Notes under the pieces: model-generated
Database searches by the model: none
The model's input: the letters and a program-made list of their open reading frames with translations, nothing else
Told to the model about the DNA's origin: nothing
Shown: one piece after another, positions 1 to 9,705 of the stretch
Layout of the letters: each line of letters opens with the position of its first letter
Position numbering within the stretch: position 1 is the stretch's first letter
DNA from: Ponticoccus alexandrii
GTDB lineage: Bacteria; Pseudomonadota; Alphaproteobacteria; Rhodobacterales; Rhodobacteraceae
DNA length: 64,000 bases
Assembly: GCF_016806125.1 (NCBI RefSeq)
Contig: NZ_CP047166.1
Span: 1,674,001-1,738,000 of the forward strand
Direction of reading: 5' to 3'
Program-made: the position numbers and the translations under genes

Positions 1-784
1 GACCAACCGGCCCGGCACGCGGCTGGGGCCACGGGCGATCCGCGAGGCCTCGCTGTTGCAGACCATGGACAAGCCCTATGGCTGGGACTTCGACGTGCTT
101 TCGGACTTCGCCATCGCCGACTATGGCGACATGGCCTTCGACTACGCCATGCCCTCGGCGGTGCCGGCGCGGATCGAGGAGCACGTCCGCGGCATCCTCG
201 ACGCGGGCGCGGCCTGCGTGGCACTGGGGGGCGATCACTCGGTCACCCTCGGGGCGCTGAGGGCCCATGCCGCTGTCCACGGGCCGCTTTCGGTGATCCA
301 GTTCGATGCCCATACCGACACATGGGCGGACGACGACCCGGGCCGCGTGGATCACGGCACTTTCCTCTATACGGCGGCGAAAGAGGGGATCGTGGTGCCT
401 GAACGGTCGGTTCAGATCGGCATCCGCACCGACAACCCCGATACCATGGGCTTTCATATCCTCGACGCGCGGGAGGTCCATGCCGCCGGGCCCGAGCGGA
501 TCGCCGAGCAGGTGCATCAGATCGTCGGGCGCTCCGCCTGCTACATCACCTTCGACATCGACGCGCTGGACCCGGCCTTCGCGCCCGGCACCGGCACGCC
601 GGTCTGGGGCGGGCTGACCAGCCATCAGGCGGCGGTGATGCTGCGGCGGCTGGCGGGCGTGAACATGGTTGGTGGCGACGTGGTCGAGGTCTCCCCGCCC
701 TTCGACACCACCGGCGCCACGGCCATTGCGGCAGCCCATGTCGCGACCGAATTGCTGAGCATCTGGGCCTCGACCCGGCGCTGA
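1..784 (+). CDS. speB: Agmatinase / ureohydrolase, 5' end outside the window
   Basis: Hydrolyses agmatine to putrescine and urea in polyamine synthesis (cytoplasmic, binuclear Mn enzyme). The reading frame is open from base 2, so the start codon lies upstream. The metal-binding motifs of the arginase/agmatinase fold are present in order: GGDHS near nt 226-243, DAHTD at about nt 305-319, and FDIDALDP at about nt 550-575, followed by GTGTP. The visible N-terminal part (GTRLGPRAIREAS) is also characteristic of agmatinases. The related guanidinobutyrase or formiminoglutamase families share these motifs, so the exact substrate is inferred. No partner gene is visible. Confidence 0.88.
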   Translation, partial: TNRPGTRLGPRAIREASLLQTMDKPYGWDFDVLSDFAIADYGDMAFDYAMPSAVPARIEEHVRGILDAGAACVALGGDHSVTLGALRAHAAVHGPLSVIQFDAHTDTWADDDPGRVDHGTFLYTAAKEGIVVPERSVQIGIRTDNPDTMGFHILDAREVHAAGPERIAEQVHQIVGRSACYITFDIDALDPAFAPGTGTPVWGGLTSHQAAVMLRRLAGVNMVGGDVVEVSPPFDTTGATAIAAAHVATELLSIWASTRR

Positions 785-1049
785 GACGCCCGCCGCAGGC
801 CAAGGCGGGAGCCGCCGGCTGTCCGGCGCGGATCGGCGAAATCCTGCCCGTTGGCCCGGGGTCCGGGACAGCAGGCCCCTTGGCCTCGGGACGGGTCTTG
901 AATAACCGGTTGATACTGCTCACCTCTCTGGACATGCGCCTGCGGCGCGGGGCGGGAAACTCCGGCCCGCGTGCAACGGTGCCTTTCACAATCGCGGCGA
1001 TTCGTGGCATTCCTGCCCCGAAACCGCAGTCAGCCAGACAGGATATTCC

Positions 1050-1478
1050 GTGCGCATGGTCTTCTTCCTCATCCTCGCGATCGTCCTCGGCGGCCTGGCC
1101 TGGATCAGGCTTGCGCCCTCGGACCCCGCGGTCTGGAACGTTGATCCACAGGTGACGGCGGATCAGGACCTGTCCAACGGCGTGCGGCGCCGGATCTGGG
1201 GCGGGGCGGAGACACTGCAGGCGCTCAACGCGATCATCCTCGCCACGCCGCGGACCGACGTGCTGGTGGGCACGCCGGAGGATGCGCAGATCACCTATGT
1301 CACGCGGTCGAAGTGGATGGGCTTCCCCGACTATACGACCGTCAAGGCCGAGGATGGGGTCATCGAGCTTTATGCCCGGGCGCGCTTTGGCCAGTCCGAC
1401 ATGGGTGTGAACCACGAACGCGTCGAAAGCTGGCTGGAGGCCCTGCGCGCGCGCGAGGCCGCCGCCGAGGACGCTTGA
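1050..1478 (+). CDS. DUF1499 domain protein with N-terminal membrane anchor
   Basis: A 142-residue protein of unknown role. Residues 3-20 form one hydrophobic segment, probably a signal anchor, and the rest matches the general pattern of DUF1499 proteins (ATPRTD, WMGFPDY, ELYARARFGQSDMGVNHERVE). It begins with GTG, and an in-frame ATG lies two codons later; AGACAGGA about eight bases upstream is the best ribosome-binding site for either. It ends 30 bp before prfA on the same strand, so the two are probably co-transcribed. The 265 bp between speB and this gene hold no convincing gene. Confidence 0.75.
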   Translation: MRMVFFLILAIVLGGLAWIRLAPSDPAVWNVDPQVTADQDLSNGVRRRIWGGAETLQALNAIILATPRTDVLVGTPEDAQITYVTRSKWMGFPDYTTVKAEDGVIELYARARFGQSDMGVNHERVESWLEALRAREAAAEDA

Positions 1479-1508
1479 CGGCCACGCGCCCATGCGCGAT
1501 GGAACCCC

Positions 1509-2558
1509 ATGATCCCGACAGACCGTTTGCAACAGATCAAGGAGCGCCTCGGATATGTCGAGGCGCGCATGTCCACAGGCGAGGGCGACATTGCCGCGCT
1601 GGGGCGTGAATACGCCGAGCTGAAGCCCGTGGTGGCGCAGATCTCCGAGTGGGAGCGCCTGCGGGAAGACATCGCCGAGGCCGAGGCGATGCTGGCCGAC
1701 CCCGAGATGAAGGCGCTGGCCGAGGAAGAGCTGCCGCAGCTGCGCGCCCGTCTGCCCGAGGCCGAACACGCGGTGCAGCTGGCGCTTCTGCCGAAGGACG
1801 CCGCCGACGCGCGGCCCGCGATGCTGGAGATCCGGCCCGGCACCGGCGGCGACGAGGCGGCGCTGTTCGCGTCGGATCTGGCGCGCATGTACCAGCGTTA
1901 TGCCGAGGCGCGCGGCTGGCGCTGGGAGGTCATCGAGGAACAACTGTCGGAACTGGGTGGCGTGCGCGAGCTGGTGGTACGGATTGCCGGGGAGAACGTC
2001 TTTGCCCGGATGAAATTCGAGAGCGGCGTACATCGGGTCCAGCGCGTGCCCGAGACCGAAAGCGGCGGGCGCATCCACACCTCTGCCGCCACCGTGGCCG
2101 TGCTGCCCGAGGCCGAAGAGGTCGACATCCGCATCGACCCGAACGAGATCCGCATCGACACCATGCGTTCCAGCGGCGCGGGCGGGCAGCACGTAAACAC
2201 CACCGATTCCGCGGTGCGGATCACCCATATCCCCTCGGGGATCGTGGTGACCTCTTCCGAGAAATCGCAGCACCGCAACCGCGAGATCGCCATGCAGGTG
2301 CTGCGCGCGCGGCTCTTTGACATGGAGCGGCAGAAGGCCGACACCGCGCGATCCGCCGACCGCAAGGCGCAGGTGGGATCGGGCGACCGGTCCGAGCGTA
2401 TCCGGACCTACAACTTCCCGCAGGGGCGCATGACCGATCATCGCATCGGGCTGACGCTCTACCGGCTGGAACAGATCCTTCAGGGCGACCTCGACGAGAT
2501 CGTCGATGCGCTGACGGCTGAACATCAGGCGGCACAGCTGGCGGAGATGCAGCTGTGA
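1509..2558 (+). CDS. prfA: Peptide chain release factor 1
   Basis: Recognises UAA and UAG stop codons on the ribosome and triggers hydrolysis of peptidyl-tRNA. The 349-residue length is usual for RF1. The catalytic GGQ loop is at residues 225-227 ([10 protein letters not shown]), and the RF1-type anticodon tripeptide PxT appears as P181-E-T183, which separates it from RF2 (SPF). The N-terminal helical domain and the GTGGDEA segment are intact. The gene is followed by prmC, whose product methylates the Gln of GGQ, a common and functionally sensible pairing. A two-hairpin element separates the two genes. Confidence 0.97.
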   Translation: MIPTDRLQQIKERLGYVEARMSTGEGDIAALGREYAELKPVVAQISEWERLREDIAEAEAMLADPEMKALAEEELPQLRARLPEAEHAVQLALLPKDAADARPAMLEIRPGTGGDEAALFASDLARMYQRYAEARGWRWEVIEEQLSELGGVRELVVRIAGENVFARMKFESGVHRVQRVPETESGGRIHTSAATVAVLPEAEEVDIRIDPNEIRIDTMRSSGAGGQHVNTTDSAVRITHIPSGIVVTSSEKSQHRNREIAMQVLRARLFDMERQKADTARSADRKAQVGSGDRSERIRTYNFPQGRMTDHRIGLTLYRLEQILQGDLDEIVDALTAEHQAAQLAEMQL

Positions 2559-2622
2559 CCCGGGCGGTGAAAATTTCTTCGAAGAAATTTGCCAAATTCC
2601 ATGGATGGAATTTGCGCGGGGC
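2559..2622. repeat. Two-hairpin intergenic element, copy A (prfA-prmC)
   Basis: It starts at the base after the prfA stop. Hairpin 1 is the perfect palindrome AAATTTCTTCGAAGAAATTT (2571-2590). Hairpin 2 (2593-2614) is CAAATTCCAT / ATGGAATTTG with a two-base loop. Flanking CCCG and CGGG can pair as a short outer stem. There is no T-tract, so it is not a standard terminator. Three other copies with the same plan but different stem sequences lie at 15828, 29463 and 50114. Confidence 0.7.
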
Positions 2623-2630
2623 AGGTGGCG

Positions 2631-3473
2631 ATGCGCGGCTCTGACCTTCTGGCGCAGGGCACGGCGCGGCTGGCGGGAGAGGACATTCCCGATCCGGGCC
2701 GCGATGCGCGCCGGCTGCTGTCGCATGTGCTGAAGGTCCCGCCGGGGCGTCTGACGCTGTTTTTGCCGGAACCGGTCGATCCCGAGCACGAACGTGTCTA
2801 CCGAACCCTCATCGAACGCCGCGCCGACCATGTGCCGGTCAGCCATCTTGTCGGACGGCGGATGTTCTACGGGCGCGACTTCCTCGTCACGCCCGAGGTT
2901 CTGGACCCGCGCCCCGAGACCGAAACGCTGATCGAGGTGGCCTTGGCACAGCCCTTTTCCACCGTGCTGGACCTGGGCACCGGGTCGGGCTGCATTCTGC
3001 TGACGCTTTTGTCCGAGCGGGAGACGGCGGTGGGCATCGGCACGGACCTCAGCGCCGAGGCGCTGAATGTGGCCTTCTGGAACCGCAACGCGCTGGGGCT
3101 GGAGCCGCGGGCCGCGCTGGAAGAGGGCAGCTGGTACGAGCCGCTGCGGGGCTCGACCGAGAGCTTCGACCTGATCGTGTCGAACCCGCCCTATATCGCG
3201 GTGAACGAGATGCCCTTCCTGACGCCGGAGGTGCGCGATCACGAGCCCCGGCTGGCACTGACGGACGAGGCGGACGGGCTGACCGCCTATCACGCCATCC
3301 TCGAAGGCTATTCGTCCTGGCTGGCGCCCGGAGGTCGCTTGGTGGTCGAGATCGGCGCGGCACAGGGCATGGCCGTTTCGCGGCTGTTTACGCAGGCGGG
3401 GCTGCGCAAGGTGCGGGTGGTGCCCGATATCGACGGGCGCGATCGGGTTGTCACCGGGGTTGCGCCGCACTGA
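2631..3473 (+). CDS. prmC: Release factor glutamine N5-methyltransferase
   Basis: Methylates the glutamine of the GGQ motif in release factors, using S-adenosylmethionine. The 280-residue product has the SAM-binding loop VLDLGTGSGCILL and the catalytic NPPY motif at residues 185-188. I start it at the ATG inside GGTGGCGATGCGC. An upstream in-frame TTG at 2589 would put the start inside the structured prfA-prmC spacer and add residues the family lacks. It is directly downstream of its substrate gene prfA. Confidence 0.94.
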   Translation: MRGSDLLAQGTARLAGEDIPDPGRDARRLLSHVLKVPPGRLTLFLPEPVDPEHERVYRTLIERRADHVPVSHLVGRRMFYGRDFLVTPEVLDPRPETETLIEVALAQPFSTVLDLGTGSGCILLTLLSERETAVGIGTDLSAEALNVAFWNRNALGLEPRAALEEGSWYEPLRGSTESFDLIVSNPPYIAVNEMPFLTPEVRDHEPRLALTDEADGLTAYHAILEGYSSWLAPGGRLVVEIGAAQGMAVSRLFTQAGLRKVRVVPDIDGRDRVVTGVAPH

Positions 3474-3731
3474 GACCGCGCGCGGGTGCGAAAAACCTGT
3501 GGGAAACCGGCGATTTCCTGCGTCAAAACGCCTGTTTCAACGGTTTCGAAACGGATTTGGGCTTGTCTGGGGCATGTCCGTGTGCATATTCACTGTCAGT
3601 CGGGCAGTCGATGGGCAACACGCCGATCCGGCCGACGCCAAGCCATACATCACGGTGACGGAACGAAATTTGGCGCCCTTGTGGCGCAGCCGCTCACCAA
3701 GCCGAAGAAAAAAGGCTGGATACCAGAAAAC

Positions 3732-4436
3732 ATGCGTTCATCCAAATCCCGCTCGCGGAACAAGAACAACCGTAACCGCAACTCATTGGGCAATGTCGTC
3801 AACCGCGTGTTCGACAGCAGCGGCCCAGAGGGCAAGGTGCGCGGTACGCCGCAGCAGATTATCGACAAGTACAACCAGTTGGCCCGCGATGCCTCGCTGG
3901 GCAATGACAGGGTCGCAACCGAGAACTTCCAGCAGCACGCGGAGCATTACCTGCGCATGTTGAGCGAAGCACAGCGTGAGCAGGACCAGCGGCGCGAGCA
4001 GCAAGAGCGCGAGAACCGCGAACGGCAGGCGCAGCGGGACCGGGATCGCGGTCAGCAACGTGACCAGAACGACGGCGAACAGCGGTCCGACGACGGCGAC
4101 CAGCCCGAGGCGAGCACCAGCGCCCCCGAGACGAAGGATAAGGGCGAGCGTCAGCCTTCGCGCCGCCGCCAGAAACCTGCCGTGGACCCTTCGGACGCGC
4201 CGCAGCCGGACATTTTCGACGTGGTTGGCGGGGACGACGACGGCCCCGGCCTTGTTGAAACGCCGGAGTCGCGGGCCGAGACCAGGCCCGCCGAAGAGAC
4301 GAAGGACGAGGCGGCCAAGCCCGCCCCTAAGCCGAGGAAGCCGCGCGCCCCGCGCAAGCCGCGCCAGCCCAAGGCCGAGGCTTCGGAAGCGCCCGCCACC
4401 GAGACTCCGCAGAGCCCGGACGCCGCGGCAGAGTAG
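3732..4436 (+). CDS. DUF4167 domain protein, highly charged
   Basis: A 234-residue protein. The first 75 or so residues (starting MRSSKSRSRNKNN, then RVFDSSGPEGKVRGTP and NFQQHAEHYLRML) are the conserved DUF4167 domain found next to prfA/prmC in alphaproteobacteria. The rest is low-complexity: an R/Q/E-rich stretch resembling a coiled coil, then acidic and proline/alanine/lysine-rich tracts, probably disordered. The basic N-terminus suggests nucleic acid or ribosome contact, but that is inference. The open frame extends upstream to 3486, but the conserved domain begins at this ATG. The 258-bp upstream gap holds a possible promoter (TTGTCT at 3563, TATTCA at 3587, 18-bp spacer). Confidence 0.85.
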   Translation: MRSSKSRSRNKNNRNRNSLGNVVNRVFDSSGPEGKVRGTPQQIIDKYNQLARDASLGNDRVATENFQQHAEHYLRMLSEAQREQDQRREQQERENRERQAQRDRDRGQQRDQNDGEQRSDDGDQPEASTSAPETKDKGERQPSRRRQKPAVDPSDAPQPDIFDVVGGDDDGPGLVETPESRAETRPAEETKDEAAKPAPKPRKPRAPRKPRQPKAEASEAPATETPQSPDAAAE

Positions 4437-4453
4437 CACCGCTGACCGAATCG

Positions 4454-4488
4454 AAAGGCGCCGCCCGGGAAACCGCGGCGGCGCTTTG
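4454..4488. terminator. Intrinsic terminator shared by convergent genes
   Basis: GCGCCGCC and GGCGGCGC form an 8-bp stem around an 11-base loop, with AAA before and TTT after, so it can act on either strand. It lies between the stops of the DUF4167 gene (plus) and rsmA (minus). Confidence 0.75.
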
Positions 4489-4512
4489 CGTTCTCGGCAG
4501 CGGTGTATGGAG

Positions 4513-5346
4513 CTACTCGAAGGTCCGGGCGAGTGCGCAGAAGGCCTCCAGCGGGACGCGCTCGGCGCGCTCGGTGGGGGCGATGCCCGCCGTATGCAGT
4601 CGATCCTCGATATCGGGCGCGAGGCCCTTCAGCGCCGCCCGCAGCATCTTGCGCCGCTGGTTGAAGGCGGCGGCGACCACACGCTCCAGCAGCTTCGGCT
4701 GGGCGGGAAAGCGCGGCTCGGGCAGGGCGGTCAGGTGGACCACGGCGGACGAGACCTTGGGCGGCGGCGTGAAGGCGCCGGGCGGCAGGGTCAGCGCGAT
4801 GCGCGGCGTGGCGCGCCACTGCGACAGGATCGCGAGGCGGCCGTAGGCCTTCGACCCGGGTTCGGCGGTGATGCGCTCTGCCACCTCTTTCTGGAACATC
4901 AGCGTGAGCGAGGACCAGAAGGGCGGCCATTCCGGCGGCGTCAGCCAGCGGATCAGCAGTTCGGTCCCCACGTTGTAGGGCAGGTTCGCGCAGATCGCGA
5001 TGGGCGGCGTCAGATGCGCCAGCGCGTCCACCTCGAGCGCGTCGCCCTCGATGACCTGTAGGCGGCCCGGTGCGGCCTCGGCGATCTCGGCCAGTGCGGG
5101 CAGGCAGCGCGGGTCCTTCTCGATCGCCAGCACGCGGCGCGCGCCTTCCGACAGCAGCCCGCGCGTCAGGCCGCCGGGTCCGGGGCCGACTTCGAGCACG
5201 TCCATGCCCGAGAGGTCGCCCGGAATGCGGGCGATGCGGGCGGTGAGCGTCAGGTCGAGAAGGAAGTTCTGCCCAAGCGCCTTGCGCGCGGAAAGCTGGT
5301 GCTTCGCGATGACCTCGCGCAGGGGCGGCAGGGTCTCGACGCTCAT
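4513..5346 (-). CDS. rsmA: 16S rRNA dimethyladenosine transferase
   Basis: Dimethylates two adjacent adenines in helix 45 of 16S rRNA during small-subunit maturation (KsgA). The 277-residue protein has GQNFL at residues 25-29, the SAM loop [12 protein letters not shown], and the catalytic NLPY motif near residue 120. A longer open frame exists upstream, but the ATG chosen overlaps the pdxA stop as ATGA, which indicates translational coupling. It is the last gene of the lptF-lptG-lptD-surA-pdxA-rsmA operon. Confidence 0.96.
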   Translation of the reverse strand: MSVETLPPLREVIAKHQLSARKALGQNFLLDLTLTARIARIPGDLSGMDVLEVGPGPGGLTRGLLSEGARRVLAIEKDPRCLPALAEIAEAAPGRLQVIEGDALEVDALAHLTPPIAICANLPYNVGTELLIRWLTPPEWPPFWSSLTLMFQKEVAERITAEPGSKAYGRLAILSQWRATPRIALTLPPGAFTPPPKVSSAVVHLTALPEPRFPAQPKLLERVVAAAFNQRRKMLRAALKGLAPDIEDRLHTAGIAPTERAERVPLEAFCALARTFE

Positions 5347-6317
5347 GACGTCAGCCGCGCGGCCAGCCGCAGGGCGGCAATGGTCGAAGAGGGGCACGCC
5401 AAACCCTTGCCCGCGATGTCGAAGGCGGTGCCGTGGTCGGGCGAGGTGCGTACGAAAGGCAGGCCCAGCGTCACGTTCACGCCCTCGTCGAAGTCCAGCG
5501 TCTTGATCGGGATCAGGGCCTGATCGTGATACATGCAGACTGCCGCATCGTAGCCGGTCCGGGCGCGGTCGTGGAACATGGTGTCGGCGGGAAGGGGGCC
5601 GCGTAACTCCATGCCTTCGGCGCGCAGACGGTCGAGAACCGGGGCGATCACCGTCTCGTCCTCATGGCCCATGCGCCCGCCTTCGCCCGCGTGGGGGTTC
5701 AGCCCGGCCACGGCGATGCGCGGCGCGGCGATGCCGAACTGCTCTTGCAGGGCGCGGTGGGTGATGCGCAGGCGCTTTTCCAGCAGGGTGGGCGTCAGGG
5801 CGGCGGGGACTTCGGACAGCGGAATATGGATCGTGGCAGGCACCACCCGCAGCCGGTCAGAGGCCAGCATCATCACCACCTCATCGGCGCCCGCGAGATG
5901 GGCGAGGTATTCGGTATGGCCGGGGTAGGCAAAGCCGCAGCCGTCGGCCAGCGCCTTCTTGTGGATCGGCAGGGTGCACAGCGCTGCCGCTCGCCCCTCG
6001 GTCACCAGAGAGACGCCGCGCGTGATGGCCTCGACCACGCCCGCCGCGTGGCTGGCGACCGGCGTGCCGGGCATGCGCGCGCCGGGCATGTCCAGCGGCA
6101 GGACGGGCAGGGCAGAGGCGGACAGGCCAACGGCCTCTTCCGGGTCGGTCAGCACCACATGCGGGACGGTACCCGGCAGATGCGCAGGGTCGCCGATCCA
6201 GAAGAAGGGCACCGAGGCGCCCAGCACCTGCCATGCGGCCTCGGCCAGTTCGGGGCCGATGCCTGCCGGTTCGCCGCAGCTGAGCGCGATGGCGCGGCGC
6301 GCGCCGGGTGCCGTCAT
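5343..6317 (-). CDS. pdxA: 4-hydroxythreonine-4-phosphate dehydrogenase
   Basis: Oxidises 4-phosphohydroxy-L-threonine in the DXP-dependent pathway to pyridoxal phosphate. The 324-residue length and the motifs [26 protein letters not shown] (metal/substrate region) and [12 protein letters not shown] with SPDHGTAFD are those of PdxA. Start and stop overlap the neighbouring genes by ATGA on both sides, so it is translated as part of a coupled chain between surA and rsmA. Confidence 0.96.
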   Translation of the reverse strand: MTAPGARRAIALSCGEPAGIGPELAEAAWQVLGASVPFFWIGDPAHLPGTVPHVVLTDPEEAVGLSASALPVLPLDMPGARMPGTPVASHAAGVVEAITRGVSLVTEGRAAALCTLPIHKKALADGCGFAYPGHTEYLAHLAGADEVVMMLASDRLRVVPATIHIPLSEVPAALTPTLLEKRLRITHRALQEQFGIAAPRIAVAGLNPHAGEGGRMGHEDETVIAPVLDRLRAEGMELRGPLPADTMFHDRARTGYDAAVCMYHDQALIPIKTLDFDEGVNVTLGLPFVRTSPDHGTAFDIAGKGLACPSSTIAALRLAARLTS

Positions 6318-7540
6318 TGGTCGATGATGCGGGCGTCGGCGCGCAGCTGCGCGAGGTAGCCGTCCGCCAGCGCGGTCAGGCGCTGGTTGCGCAGGCCAAC
6401 GGTGATCCGCTCGCGGTCGGCCTCTTCGGCGATCGCACTGGTGCGGCCGCAGAGCATCAGGAAGACCAGCGTCTGGCCGTTTGCGCGGGTCAGCGCCGTG
6501 GAAACCTCGCCCGGGTCGAGCTTGGACAGTTCATAGGCGATATCCGTGGGGATCTGGTCGATGGGCAGAGTGCCCCGGTCCAGAACGCTGGCCGGCTGGC
6601 CCTTGGCCACGCCATAGAGGTCGTCGCAGCGGTCGACCTTGCCGGCAAGCACCCGCGCCTTGGCCAGTGTCTCGGCCGAGCGCCCGCCCGCCATGTAGTA
6701 GGCGGCATATTCGATGGCCGAAACCTCGGGCGCGGTATAGGCGCCTTCCTCGATATCGCGCAGCTGGAACAGCGCGATGGCGCCCTGCAGCGGGATCGGG
6801 TCGGTGACCTCTCCGGGCGCGAGACCCAGAACCAGCGGTTGCAGCGGCGGCGGCAGCTCTGTCAGGTCCTGCCATGGCAGGCGCCCGCCGTTGCCGCGCG
6901 AGGCGGTGGCCGAGAAGCGCCGGGCCTGTTCCGAGAAGGCCGAGGTCGAGCGCAACTGCGCGATGCGGTTGGCGCGGTCGCGGACGGTCGTTTCCTGCTG
7001 CGGGGGCATCGGCATGATGATTTCTGACAGCAGAACGCGCACGCTGCTGCCGCCGCCCTGCCGGGAAATGGCGCGGTCGATCTCTGCCTCGTCGATGGAG
7101 GCCCGCGAGGCGAAGCGGGCGCGCACGACCTCGCGCCATGCCACGCCGGCGCTGACGAAGTCGCGGAAGGTTTCCTCGGCGACACCCGAGGCGGCCAGCA
7201 CCTGCGTGAACTCGGCGCGCGTCAGGTTGGCGCGGCCTGCGAATTCCTCCATCCCGGCGGCGACGGCCTCTTCGTCCACGACGACACCATTGGCGCGGGC
7301 GGCCTGCATCCGCAGGCGGTCGTCGATCAACTGCTCGCGGGCGAGTTTCGTAACGTCGCCGGGCGCCCGCAGAACGTTCAGCATGCGTTGCCGCTGCTCC
7401 AGTTCATAGCCGGTGATGACCTGATCGTTGACGATGATCGCGGGCGCGAAGAGGCCCTGCGCGGGCGCCGCCTGCGGCTGTGCGAGAACGGCGGCCATGG
7501 CCAGCGCGGCCGGGGCGAGGAGACGGGTCAGAAGGCGCAT
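6314..7540 (-). CDS. surA: Periplasmic SurA-type chaperone / peptidyl-prolyl isomerase
   Basis: Folds outer-membrane beta-barrel proteins, including the LptD encoded just upstream. The start at MRLLTRLLAP gives a signal peptide ending near AAPAQ and 408 residues; the longer open frame lacks family similarity. The SurA N-terminal helical domain (IIVNDQVITGYELEQR to about residue 190) is followed by a parvulin-like domain with GGRLPWQDLTELPPPL and GLAPGEVTDPI. Unlike E. coli SurA, only one parvulin-like region is obvious, with a divergent C-terminal part. The start overlaps the lptD coding end by 13 bp. Confidence 0.88.
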   Translation of the reverse strand: MRLLTRLLAPAALAMAAVLAQPQAAPAQGLFAPAIIVNDQVITGYELEQRQRMLNVLRAPGDVTKLAREQLIDDRLRMQAARANGVVVDEEAVAAGMEEFAGRANLTRAEFTQVLAASGVAEETFRDFVSAGVAWREVVRARFASRASIDEAEIDRAISRQGGGSSVRVLLSEIIMPMPPQQETTVRDRANRIAQLRSTSAFSEQARRFSATASRGNGGRLPWQDLTELPPPLQPLVLGLAPGEVTDPIPLQGAIALFQLRDIEEGAYTAPEVSAIEYAAYYMAGGRSAETLAKARVLAGKVDRCDDLYGVAKGQPASVLDRGTLPIDQIPTDIAYELSKLDPGEVSTALTRANGQTLVFLMLCGRTSAIAEEADRERITVGLRNQRLTALADGYLAQLRADARIIDQ

Positions 7541-9705
7541 GTGCGTCGGTACTCCTTGGCACTGCCGCCGGTGCTGAAGCCTTTCAGCGCGACGGTCAGA
7601 TCGAAATCGGTCGAGGGTTCGAGGTTCGAGGCGGACGCATAGTTGCGCCGCGCCGCGAACCCGACCTCGATGCATTCATTGCGGTATTGCAGGCCGAGGC
7701 CAAGGCGGTCAAGCCGCCGGTCGGCAAGGTCGTAGCGCGCCTCGGTCGAGGCCGCCCAGTGGCGGCTGACCTGATAGGTGCTGTCGAAGGTCCATTCCGA
7801 CTGTCCGCTGGCGCGGTCCTCGTCGTTGTCCCGGACCAGAAGCAGGTAAGAGGCGTTCAGGTCGAGGCGGCTGTTGGACCAGCTTGCCAGCGCTTCTGCC
7901 TTGTTGAACCGGGCATCCTTGTCCAGCAGGCCACGGGCGCTGATGGTCAGCCCGAAGGGCGCCGAGAAACGCCCGGCGATCAGCAGGTCCGACACGCTTT
8001 CGCGGCTGAGACCGGAGGAGAGCGAGAACTCGGGGTCCTCTTCCGTGCGCCAGACCTGACCGAAGGTCAGGGCCGCGGTCCATCCCGCCGGGGCCTGATG
8101 CATCCAGCGCAGGCCAGCCGCCAGCGTGGTGCCGCGCTCTCTGCGATCGGGCGCCGGGAAGCGCGACAGCGACAGCAGGTTGGCCTCGTCGAATTCGACA
8201 CGGGTGCTTTCGTCGTTGGGGTTGGCCTTGCGCTCTCCGCCGACCCAGCCAAGCTGCACCACCGGCTCCAGCAGGGTCCGGCCGCCGTTGAAGCCGCGCC
8301 GTTGCAGCGGCCAGCGCAGTTCCAGCGCGGCGCCGGGCGTCAGGCTGGCGACATCGCGGTCCGAGGTCGCGTCCTGTTCGGTGATAAAACGGTCGGCCCA
8401 GAGATACCCGGTCACCCCCATGCGCAGACCCGGCCCGACGGTCCAGCGGTCGCGCCAGCTGAGTTCGGCGTTCAGCCGTGCCACGTCACGGCCGTCGACC
8501 TCGTCGTCGTCATCCGGCCCGTCCACGTCCAGTTTCGACCGGCGCAGGTGGCCGTGGGTTTCTGCGGACAGCCGCAACTCGCCCCCGATGGCGGCCGGAA
8601 AGAGGCGCCGCTCGACGAAGTAGTCCAGCATGATCCGCGGCTGGGTGTCGTTGCTTTCGGAGTCGCGCAGCGTCTGGTAGTTGACGATGCTGGCCTGCAT
8701 GAAGACATCCCGTTTGACCCGTGTCGCGGCGACGGAACTGGCCAGCCGGTCCTTGGAGCTGATGCCGTAGTCGTTGAGGTAGGATTCGTCGCTGACCGCC
8801 GCCAGATCGAATTCCAGCTCGAAGTCGTCCGGCAGGTCGAAGCGTCCTTCGGCGAAGAGGTAGCCGCGCAGCGCCTCGGGCTGCAGCGTATCCCGGGACA
8901 GCCCGCCGGTCAGCGTCAGGTCGCCGTAAACGAAGGCGCGGCGGTAGCGGAATTCCATCGTGCGCGTCTTGGGCGAAAGGTAGGGGATCAGGGTGACGTC
9001 CTGATGGTCGCCGATGGGAATGAAGTAAGGGACCTTCACGCCAAGTCCCAGCAGCGTGGTCGAGCGGAAGGTCGGGATCAGCAGCCCGCGCGCGCGGGCC
9101 AGCGTGGGGTCGGGCAGGCGGATGCGCGGGAAGTAGAAGACCGGTACCCGCCCGATGTGGAAGGTGGCATTGTCGAAATAAAGCTGCTGCGCCTGCTGGT
9201 CGTGCACGACCCGCGCGGCGCGGATCTGCCAGAGCGGCACGCCGTTCGGCCCGCAGACCTGACAGGAGGTGGCGACGACGCGGCTGAGTTGCGTGTAGCG
9301 GCCTTCGACCCGGCGGGCCTCGACCGAGGCAAGCTGAAGCTGCTGGTCCAGCACCATGCGTGCGCCCGTCAGGATGCCGTTCTCCAGTGCCTGATCCATT
9401 TCGGCGCGGTCGGCGGTCACCAGGTTGCCCGCCTCGTCCAGCACGCGGATCGGGCCCTCGATGATCAGCTGGTCGGCGCTGCGGTCATAGGTGATCCGGG
9501 TGGCGATCAGGCGATACCCGCCTTGCAGGGCCTCGACGTTTCCGGTGGCCACCAGCCTGTCCTCGCCCTCGACGAAGAGATCGTCGGCGACCAGAAGGGC
9601 GGGGCCTTCACCGGTGTTGTCGGCCTGCTGGGCCATGGCAGGCGCGGCGGCCAGCGCGAGGCAAAACGACAAAAGAGCCGCGAGGCGGCGGGTCAGGCGC
9701 GTCAT
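7528..9705 (-). CDS. lptD: LPS-assembly outer-membrane protein LptD
   Basis: The outer-membrane beta-barrel that inserts lipopolysaccharide into the outer leaflet together with LptE. The 725-residue precursor starts MTRLTRRLAALL with a signal peptide cleaved after APAMA. Residues about 30-150 form the OstA/LptA-like jellyroll (ADDLFVEGEDRLVATGNVEA), followed by the barrel. Four cysteines, one CxxC pair near residue 130 (SCQVCG) and two near the C-terminus (NECIEV, RRTCAF), match the disulfide arrangement needed for LptD maturation. The start overlaps the lptG stop as ATGA. Confidence 0.95.
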   Translation of the reverse strand: MTRLTRRLAALLSFCLALAAAPAMAQQADNTGEGPALLVADDLFVEGEDRLVATGNVEALQGGYRLIATRITYDRSADQLIIEGPIRVLDEAGNLVTADRAEMDQALENGILTGARMVLDQQLQLASVEARRVEGRYTQLSRVVATSCQVCGPNGVPLWQIRAARVVHDQQAQQLYFDNATFHIGRVPVFYFPRIRLPDPTLARARGLLIPTFRSTTLLGLGVKVPYFIPIGDHQDVTLIPYLSPKTRTMEFRYRRAFVYGDLTLTGGLSRDTLQPEALRGYLFAEGRFDLPDDFELEFDLAAVSDESYLNDYGISSKDRLASSVAATRVKRDVFMQASIVNYQTLRDSESNDTQPRIMLDYFVERRLFPAAIGGELRLSAETHGHLRRSKLDVDGPDDDDEVDGRDVARLNAELSWRDRWTVGPGLRMGVTGYLWADRFITEQDATSDRDVASLTPGAALELRWPLQRRGFNGGRTLLEPVVQLGWVGGERKANPNDESTRVEFDEANLLSLSRFPAPDRRERGTTLAAGLRWMHQAPAGWTAALTFGQVWRTEEDPEFSLSSGLSRESVSDLLIAGRFSAPFGLTISARGLLDKDARFNKAEALASWSNSRLDLNASYLLLVRDNDEDRASGQSEWTFDSTYQVSRHWAASTEARYDLADRRLDRLGLGLQYRNECIEVGFAARRNYASASNLEPSTDFDLTVALKGFSTGGSAKEYRRTCAF

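Noticed and set aside
546-3470. 974-codon open frame on the minus strand across speB, prfA and prmC
   Set aside because: It is antisense to three clear genes, and its translation has no domain or composition of a real protein; long antisense frames are common at this GC content.
3490-3600. AT-richer spacer before the DUF4167 gene as a replication origin
   Set aside because: No cluster of DnaA boxes or AT-rich 13-mers is seen; a promoter and leader explain it better.
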